Origin: Bacteroidales bacterium | GTDB lineage: Bacteria > Bacteroidota > Bacteroidia > Bacteroidales > UBA10428 | DNA: 64,000 bases | NCBI GenBank assembly: GCA_016935355.1 | Contig: JAFGRC010000024.1 | Coordinates: 33,050 to 97,049 of the forward strand | Direction: 5' to 3' | Shown here: positions 58,038 to 64,000 of the stretch, piece by piece | Layout: each line of letters starts with the position of its first letter | Numbering within the stretch: position 1 is the first letter of the stretch | The notes under the pieces: generated by a model | What the model was told of the DNA's origin: nothing | Database searches by the model: none | The model's input: the letters and a program-made list of their open reading frames with translations, nothing else | Translations under genes and position numbers: made by a program

Positions 58038-58607
58038 GTTTCCTTTTATTCCTTCCAGTGTAAACACCTTCAGTTGTATATATTCCGGCCCTTCTTTTCT
58101 GAGTATGCTTTCATACAAAACGATCTGCGGAATAAACTGCTGGTAAAATGTAAAGTCCCGATAGTGTTCCAACAGTTCTGCAAGCCTGTTTTGTGCAGAT
58201 AATGACTTGATCCTGCCCAGTGTCAGGTGTGGTGAAAATGCTTTGTCCTCCGGATGAAAACCCTGCCGGGTAAGTTCATCATCGACCTTTTTTTTCAGAT
58301 CCTTTAACCCGGCCGGATGATCGCTTCCGATCCAGATCACCCGTGGTTGCCGGAAGTTTTTAAAAACACCCAGCGAGTTTAATGTAAGCTGAAACGGATG
58401 AATTTCAGCTGTGACTTTTAATACTGCATCAGATATCAATGCAAGATCGTGCTCGTCCGTATCGCCAAAAAATCTGAGTGTAAGATGAAGCAGGTCCGGA
58501 TCAACCCATTTAATTTGTCCGCCATGCAATGCACGACGTATTGCCTCAATATCCTTCCTGAAGTGCTCATCAGGATAAATATCAAGTGCCAGAAATGTTC
58601 TTTTCAT
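58008..58607 (-). CDS. thpR: RNA 2',3'-cyclic phosphodiesterase
   Basis: Start MKRTFLALDIYPDEHF; two HxTL motifs (LLHLTLRF, SPHLTLGRIK). Confidence 0.93.
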   Translation of the reverse strand: MKRTFLALDIYPDEHFRKDIEAIRRALHGGQIKWVDPDLLHLTLRFFGDTDEHDLALISDAVLKVTAEIHPFQLTLNSLGVFKNFRQPRVIWIGSDHPAGLKDLKKKVDDELTRQGFHPEDKAFSPHLTLGRIKSLSAQNRLAELLEHYRDFTFYQQFIPQIVLYESILRKEGPEYIQLKVFTLEGIKGNSDTLSLQNG

Positions 58608-58762
58608 TTTGTCCGGGTTTATAATACCATGATTGCATTCAAAAAAAACAGTTTGAATTGTGCACATATAAACGATGCCCATCATTCAAAAATACACCAT
58701 TAATATAGGTTCTTCATAAAAAAATCAATAAATTACCTTTTTATCAAAACACTGTGACAGCT

Positions 58763-59422
58763 ATGGAAAAATCAAGAAAATTCGCAGTTGTATTATCGGG
58801 TTGCGGAGTCTTTGACGGTTCTGAGATCCATGAGGCCGTCATGACACTCTATGCAATTGTCAAAAATGGCGGCAGCTATGATATTTTTGCACCTGACATC
58901 AGACAACATCATGTAATTGATCATTTTAAGCACCAGGAAAGCAATGAAATCCGGAATGTTCTGGCTGAGTCAGCACGCATTGCACGCGGGAAAACAAAGC
59001 CCCTGAGTCAGTTTGATGCCGGAAAATACGACGGGCTGATTTTCCCCGGCGGGATGGGTGCAGTGAAAAACCTGTCTGATTTTGCTTTTAAGAAAAGCAA
59101 TTGTTCTGTAAATAAGGATGTTGAGCATGCGATCAATGAGATGGTACGCATGAAAAAGCCCATTGGAGCATGTTGCATCGCACCAGTCATCATTGCAAGG
59201 GTCCTGGGGAACGTCAAAGTTACCGTCGGAAACGATATGTCGACGGCAAAAGCTTTGGAAGAAATGGGAGCCACGCACCAGATAACCTCATTCGGACAGG
59301 TCGCCGTTGATGAAAGGTTAAAAATTGTCACGACTTCAGCCTATATGCTCGATGCTGATATAGCACAGATTGCCTGTGGAATCGAGAACGTAATAACGGG
59401 TATGATGCAAATGATGGACTGA
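58763..59422 (+). CDS. elbB: ElbB-type isoprenoid biosynthesis glyoxalase-like protein
   Basis: VVLSGCGVFDGSEIHEAVMTLYAIVKNGGSYDIFAPD; GLIFPGGMGAVKNLSDFA; KPIGACCIAPVI. Confidence 0.95.
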   Translation: MEKSRKFAVVLSGCGVFDGSEIHEAVMTLYAIVKNGGSYDIFAPDIRQHHVIDHFKHQESNEIRNVLAESARIARGKTKPLSQFDAGKYDGLIFPGGMGAVKNLSDFAFKKSNCSVNKDVEHAINEMVRMKKPIGACCIAPVIIARVLGNVKVTVGNDMSTAKALEEMGATHQITSFGQVAVDERLKIVTTSAYMLDADIAQIACGIENVITGMMQMMD

Positions 59423-59424
59423 AT

Positions 59425-60051
59425 TCAGATGATGCCGTAATCGATCATCATAATGATCTCTTCAATAAGGTAATCTTCACCCATCGGATCATATCTCGAT
59501 TTCAGATTTGAACCGAATATTCTTGCAACAGCCTGCCAGAAAAAAGCCTGAAAAGATCCTCTGAGTTCTTTTACAAGGTCATATGAAGTATGCCGGGTTT
59601 CACGGTCAATGAGTTTTATCAGAATACGCCCCTGTGTGATGGTCAGTTTGGTCAGTTCACCTTCAAACCGGTCTTTTAAATCCTTTTCCACCTGCTTGAT
59701 GTATTCCTTCTGTTCCTTCTCCGTTTTCATTCCGGACAGGTTTATTTCAACTTCCCTGAACATTTCTCCTGCTATGAGCGCATATGGATAAGCCTTTTTC
59801 ACATTATAGATCAGGCGTTCATATTGACGGAGGTCACGTTTGGAATCGAATTCCTGACGCGGATAAATGTTTGCCTCACGTATATTTGAAATCAGAATCG
59901 TATCTCCGTCAACAATGCGTCCATAGACAGGATAGCCCTCATACTGCATCCTCACTGTATCCTGTGACCATACAGCCACCTCCGGAATGTATAAAAGTCC
60001 GGCAATAATCAGGAACCTGAATCTTTCTTTAAGCATATCCAGAGATATCAT
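59425..60051 (-). CDS. DUF4294 domain-containing protein
   Basis: YGRIVDGDTILISNIREANIYPRQEFDSKRDLRQYERLIYNVKKAYPYALIAGEMF. Confidence 0.85.
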   Translation of the reverse strand: MISLDMLKERFRFLIIAGLLYIPEVAVWSQDTVRMQYEGYPVYGRIVDGDTILISNIREANIYPRQEFDSKRDLRQYERLIYNVKKAYPYALIAGEMFREVEINLSGMKTEKEQKEYIKQVEKDLKDRFEGELTKLTITQGRILIKLIDRETRHTSYDLVKELRGSFQAFFWQAVARIFGSNLKSRYDPMGEDYLIEEIIMMIDYGII

Positions 60052-60239
60052 CCAATCATAAAACGATATTTGGCTTCAAATGTTATGGTATCGAATGTTC
60101 CGCACATCAGATCCATTTTTCATTCCGGTTTCAAATTGAATCCGCAATCACGTTACTCCTGGTCAATTGAACAAATTACACCATTTCAGAAATACAAAGT
60201 TAACAAAATGCTGCTGTTCATACAGCCGGTAAAATGTTA

Positions 60240-60247
60240 TATATTTG
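60240..60247 (+). promoter_or_regulatory. -7 element TATATTTG upstream of Fer4/CDGSH gene
   Basis: Exact TAnnTTTG match. Confidence 0.45.
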
Positions 60248-60285
60248 CAGATATCGTTATGTACGTTTCCATAAATTGTTTATCT

Positions 60286-60735
60286 ATGTATCAAGGCAAC
60301 AAAAAATATACCAACGGGGAAATCACAGTTTTCTGGTATCCTAAAAAATGCATCCACGCAACGCATTGTTACCGTGAACTGATAGAAGTTTTCAATCCCG
60401 GGAGAAGGCCCTGGATCAATATGAATGGTGCTCCGACAAAGGAGATCATCCGGGTGGTAAAGCTTTGCCCGACACAGGCCCTTGACTATAAATATAACAA
60501 TGAGGATGCCAATATACAGAAGAGCGGGGATCAATCCGTTGCCGAAAAAATGGTGGCTGAGGCGAGGATCATGAAAAACGGCCCGCTGGTATTGAAAGGA
60601 GATTTCACGATCATTGATGCTGACGGGAAAGAGATCAAGCATCATAAGACATCTTTGCTATGCAGGTGCGGAGCTTCAAAAAATCCGCCTTTTTGCGACG
60701 GTACGCACAGTAAGACAGGTTATCTGGGCAACTGA
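60286..60735 (+). CDS. iron-sulfur protein with Fer4_19-like N-terminus and CDGSH zinc-finger-type [2Fe-2S] motif
   Basis: VFWYPKKCIHATHCYRELIEVFNPGRRPWI; CRCGASKNPPFCDGTH. An in-frame ATG at 60259 is an alternative start. Confidence 0.85.
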   Translation: MYQGNKKYTNGEITVFWYPKKCIHATHCYRELIEVFNPGRRPWINMNGAPTKEIIRVVKLCPTQALDYKYNNEDANIQKSGDQSVAEKMVAEARIMKNGPLVLKGDFTIIDADGKEIKHHKTSLLCRCGASKNPPFCDGTHSKTGYLGN

Positions 60736-60751
60736 ACAAAAAAATGTTTTT

Positions 60752-60961
60752 ATGGAAATTGAAAATAAATCCGGTGTAAAAACACCTGAAGTAAAAATTC
60801 TAAAAGATGGCCCGATCATACTGAAGGGATTTTTCAGGTTTAGAACCTCATCCGGTGAAGAAACGGAAAAAGAACATGAGATTTTACTCTGCGGTTGTGG
60901 TAAATCAGGCAACAAACCGTATTGTGACGAAACGCATAAAAAAAACGTCATTAAAAGCTGA
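60752..60961 (+). CDS. small CDGSH-type iron-sulfur protein
   Basis: GPIILKGFFRFRTSSGEETEKEHEILLCGCGKSGNKPYCDETHKK. Confidence 0.8.
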   Translation: MEIENKSGVKTPEVKILKDGPIILKGFFRFRTSSGEETEKEHEILLCGCGKSGNKPYCDETHKKNVIKS

Positions 60962-60967
60962 ACCGTA

Positions 60968-62155
60968 TCAGAAAAATTCTTTTATCAGATCACCTGCATC
61001 CTGAAGTGATAATGCCGGGTGAACATCCAGTCCCGATTGTTTAATAATTTCCATGGCCTCTTCGGCATTTGTTCCCTGTAACCGCACGACAACAGGTACC
61101 CTCACTTTTTTCAACGATCTGAACGCATCCACCACGCCCTGTGCCACCCTGTCACACCTGACAATACCCCCGAAAATATTGATCAGAATGATTTTAACGT
61201 CAGGATCTCTGAGAATGATCCGGAACCCGGATTCTACGGTCCGGGCATTGGCTGTTCCCCCCACATCCAGGAAATTGGCCGGTTCCCCTCCGGAAAGTTT
61301 GATGATATCCATGGTGGCCATTGCGAGCCCCGCACCATTAACCATACAACCCACATTGCCCCGAAGTTTGATGAAATTCAGATTGCTTTTCAAAGCTTCA
61401 GTCTCGGCATCATCTTCCTCATCCGGATCACGCAACTGCTCATAATCAGGGTGTCTGATCAATGCATTATCATCCAGGATAATTTTAGCGTCAAGTGCCA
61501 GAATGCGCTCGTCTGAAGTTCTCACTAAAGGGTTTATTTCAATCAACGATGCATCAAGATCTACATACGCTTTATACAGGTTTAAAAGAAACCGGATCAT
61601 TTCTTTAAATGCATTCCCGTTTAAACCCAGATCAAAGGCAATCTTTCTTGCCTGGAACTGCTGCAACCCCAGACCCGGATGGATTTCTTCCCGGTGAATA
61701 AGATACGGTGTCCGTTCAGCAACAACTTCAATATCCATTCCCCCCTCTGTGGAATACATGAAATTAAGCCTGGCCGTTGCCCGGTTCAACACGATGCTGA
61801 TATAAAATTCATTTACAGAATTTTTGCTCGCATGATATACATTTTCCTCAATTAATAATCTCCGCACTTTTTTCCCTTCCGGGCCGGTCTGGTGCGTGAC
61901 CAGCTGCATACCCAGCATATCGGTGACGTGTTTCCGGAGTTGCGGCAGACTTTCAGCTATTCTGACACCACCCCCCTTACTCCGGCCGCCGGCGTGTATT
62001 TGTGCCTTGATCACCCAGCTGTTTTTTCCGGTCTTTTTCTGCAGCATACCGGCCAAAGTTTCCGCCTGTTCCGCACAGTCAATCATGCCACCCTCAGGTA
62101 CATTTACGGCAGCAGCTTTCAGAAGCTTCTTGCCCTGGTATTCGTGAATGTTCAT
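60968..62155 (-). CDS. sucC: succinate-CoA ligase (ADP-forming) beta subunit
   Basis: MNIHEYQGKKLLKAAAVNVPEGG; VIKAQIHAGGRSKGGGVRI; GNVGCMVNGAGLAMATMDIIKLSGGEPANFLDVGG. Confidence 0.96.
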   Translation of the reverse strand: MNIHEYQGKKLLKAAAVNVPEGGMIDCAEQAETLAGMLQKKTGKNSWVIKAQIHAGGRSKGGGVRIAESLPQLRKHVTDMLGMQLVTHQTGPEGKKVRRLLIEENVYHASKNSVNEFYISIVLNRATARLNFMYSTEGGMDIEVVAERTPYLIHREEIHPGLGLQQFQARKIAFDLGLNGNAFKEMIRFLLNLYKAYVDLDASLIEINPLVRTSDERILALDAKIILDDNALIRHPDYEQLRDPDEEDDAETEALKSNLNFIKLRGNVGCMVNGAGLAMATMDIIKLSGGEPANFLDVGGTANARTVESGFRIILRDPDVKIILINIFGGIVRCDRVAQGVVDAFRSLKKVRVPVVVRLQGTNAEEAMEIIKQSGLDVHPALSLQDAGDLIKEFF

Positions 62156-62236
62156 TTGCCAAAGATTGTAAGTACGAAAATATCTATTTTTTAATCTACT
62201 TTTATCCTTGTTAACAAATCGATAACATAATCTCCC

Positions 62237-62776
62237 ATGAAGAAACTGCTGAATGTGGAATTAAACCGCCTGACCGTCGTGGAATTCAGAAAAGCCAGGA
62301 AATATCCCGTAGTGGTGGTCCTGGATAATGTCCGCAGTCTGAACAATATCGGATCCATATTTCGTACATGTGATGCTTTTCTTATTGAAGCAATATACCT
62401 GTGCGGAATAACCGCCACACCTCCCCACCGGGAGATTCACAAAACTGCCCTGGGAGCGACTGATTCTGTTCCCTGGCAGTATTTTGAAAATACCGTTGAA
62501 GCTGTTCAGACACTTAAAAACAAGCAATACAGGATCATTGCGGTAGAACAAACCGAGAACAGTACACCGCTGAACGAATTGAATATCATGAAAAATCTGA
62601 AATATGCCCTGGTTTTCGGTCATGAGATAAAAGGAGTTGAACAGCCGGTTGTCGACATATGTGATGAAAGTATAGAGATACCGCAAATGGGGACCAAACA
62701 TTCGATCAATATTGCTGTAAGTGCCGGTATCGTATTGTGGGAGTTCTTCAGGTCCTATCAGAAGAAGCGATCATGA
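62237..62776 (+). CDS. TrmH/SpoU-family RNA methyltransferase
   Basis: VVLDNVRSLNNIGSIFRTCDAF, ALVFGHEIKGVEQPVVDICDESIEIPQMGTKHSINIAVSAGIVLWE. Confidence 0.95.
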   Translation: MKKLLNVELNRLTVVEFRKARKYPVVVVLDNVRSLNNIGSIFRTCDAFLIEAIYLCGITATPPHREIHKTALGATDSVPWQYFENTVEAVQTLKNKQYRIIAVEQTENSTPLNELNIMKNLKYALVFGHEIKGVEQPVVDICDESIEIPQMGTKHSINIAVSAGIVLWEFFRSYQKKRS

Positions 62777-62832
62777 ACTTTGTCACTTTCTTTCAGCAGC
62801 ACTGAATGTGAGCTTTCCAGAGGTCATGGTAT

Positions 62833-62867
62833 AAAAAAGAGCGGTTCCGGCGGAACCGCTCTTTTTT
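62833..62867. terminator. bidirectional intrinsic terminator AAAAAAGAGCGGTTCC-GGC-GGAACCGCTCTTTTTT
   Basis: Perfect 10-bp GC-rich stem flanked by A and T tracts between convergent genes. Confidence 0.95.
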
Positions 62868-62888
62868 ATTTTATTGGTCAAACAGCGC

Positions 62889-64000
62889 TTACTGAACGAT
62901 CTGCATAAAAGTTGCATCGCTTGCCAGTTTCAGCAATTCAGCATCTTTCAGGGCATATTCCTTAATGGAACTGTCCAGACTGATTGCACTGCGTAAGTTG
63001 CTATAAACGGCCGAATTATTTCCACCTCTTGCAGCGGCGATGGCCTTAAGATAGTATACCCATGCATCCTTCACATCACCGAGCTGATTCAGCGTCGTCA
63101 TGGCGCGGTCATAATTTCCATTTAACAACTGGGCCAGTGCAGCATTGAATGAGGGCTCGTTACCAAAATAATTTGCAGCGGCTGCATAATCACCCTGCAT
63201 GATCTTGATGATACCCAGGTTATAGCTTACTTCACTGCCTGCACTCATGACTGAGGTCAGCAGTTGCTCGGCCGTTGCGATATCACCTTCAGCAAGGGCA
63301 ACAGCTCCAAGATTGGCTTTTATCGCGACAGCATCTTCGATGTCCTGAGCTGATTCAAGGGAAGCTTTCGCTTCATCCAGCCTGTCGAGTTGCAGGTATA
63401 CATTACCCAGATTGTTGTGTGCCCTGAAGCAACCGGGATAAACTCTTGCTGCAGCCTCATAAATTGCAGCCTTTTCATTAAGGTTATTGGTCAGCGTTGC
63501 TGCATAGAGGATTTCTTCAACATTCAATGAACCGGGATCCGTACGAGCCAGGTTCATGATCTCACTGTCTGATTTGCCAATTACATCAACGTTTATGGTC
63601 ATTACGGAACGGCGCAACTGGGGCAGAATTTTCTCTGCAATTTCTTCATATGCCTGTGAAATGTTCTTGATTTCCCTTTCCCTTACGACAGGATCAGAAT
63701 ACATTGACAATACACGCAGGATCAGATCTTTATCCTGAATATCCGAAGCTTCCATCAACTCCCTGAAACCGTTCCAGTCCTCCGGTGTACTCATCAGATT
63801 CAGGAATCCAGCAGCTTCAGCCTCAGTAATCTTGTTGTCCCCCAGTGCTCTTGCAAGGTATTGCTGGGCAGTACTTTCACGATTTTCTGAAAGTCTGGTG
63901 TTCAGATCAAGCGGGCCGTCGGGAGAGGCGTATGCAGAGATTTCAGCACCTTTAATTTCTATGTTCTCCGCAGCCTTAGCGGCAACCATGCTTTCTTCCA
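62889..64000 (-). CDS. TPR-containing, OmpA-like outer-membrane-associated protein (partial, runs off window end)
   Basis: ISAYASPDGPLDLNTRLSENRESTAQQYLARAL (OmpA-like periplasmic pattern) then TPRs (YEAAARVYPGCFRAHNNLGNVYLQLDRLDEAKASLESA); frame stays open to 64000. Confidence 0.85.
   Translation of the reverse strand, partial: EESMVAAKAAENIEIKGAEISAYASPDGPLDLNTRLSENRESTAQQYLARALGDNKITEAEAAGFLNLMSTPEDWNGFRELMEASDIQDKDLILRVLSMYSDPVVREREIKNISQAYEEIAEKILPQLRRSVMTINVDVIGKSDSEIMNLARTDPGSLNVEEILYAATLTNNLNEKAAIYEAAARVYPGCFRAHNNLGNVYLQLDRLDEAKASLESAQDIEDAVAIKANLGAVALAEGDIATAEQLLTSVMSAGSEVSYNLGIIKIMQGDYAAAANYFGNEPSFNAALAQLLNGNYDRAMTTLNQLGDVKDAWVYYLKAIAAARGGNNSAVYSNLRSAISLDSSIKEYALKDAELLKLASDATFMQIVQ

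Overview
This 64-kb window is a gene-dense Bacteroidota (probably Bacteroidales-like) chromosomal segment. The taxonomic call is inference from T9SS sorting tails, MurF-Alr fusion, TAnnTTTG promoter elements, LytTR systems and DUF4294. I saw no rRNA, tRNA, CRISPR array, integrase or transposase. Most of it is core metabolism and housekeeping: gdhA, nfnAB-like genes, an MCE/Mla transporter, murF-alr, rsmI, rluD, gcvP, pcm, sucC, thpR, elbB and a trmH-family gene. The accessory material of most interest is: (1) a NikR-headed metal/metallophore uptake island (1-7014) ending in a TrmO-like/FmdE fusion, with a dyad GTGTTA-N15-TAACAC overlapping the predicted nikR start site; (2) a two-gene signalling operon (9301-14544) in which a 1527-aa protein with four sensor-like repeats, two receiver-like segments and a PEP-synthase-type ATP-grasp domain, but no recognisable histidine kinase, precedes a NarL-type regulator whose phospho-acceptor Asp is Asn; (3) a predicted SLOG-like/transmembrane/histidine-kinase fusion (48016-50589), divergent from an ECF-like sigma factor with a 67-aa overlapping partner and followed by duplicated 25-bp repeats and a TolB-like gene remnant; (4) a truncated duplicate of a lipoprotein methyltransferase. 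All family assignments come from reading the translations by eye; no database search was run.
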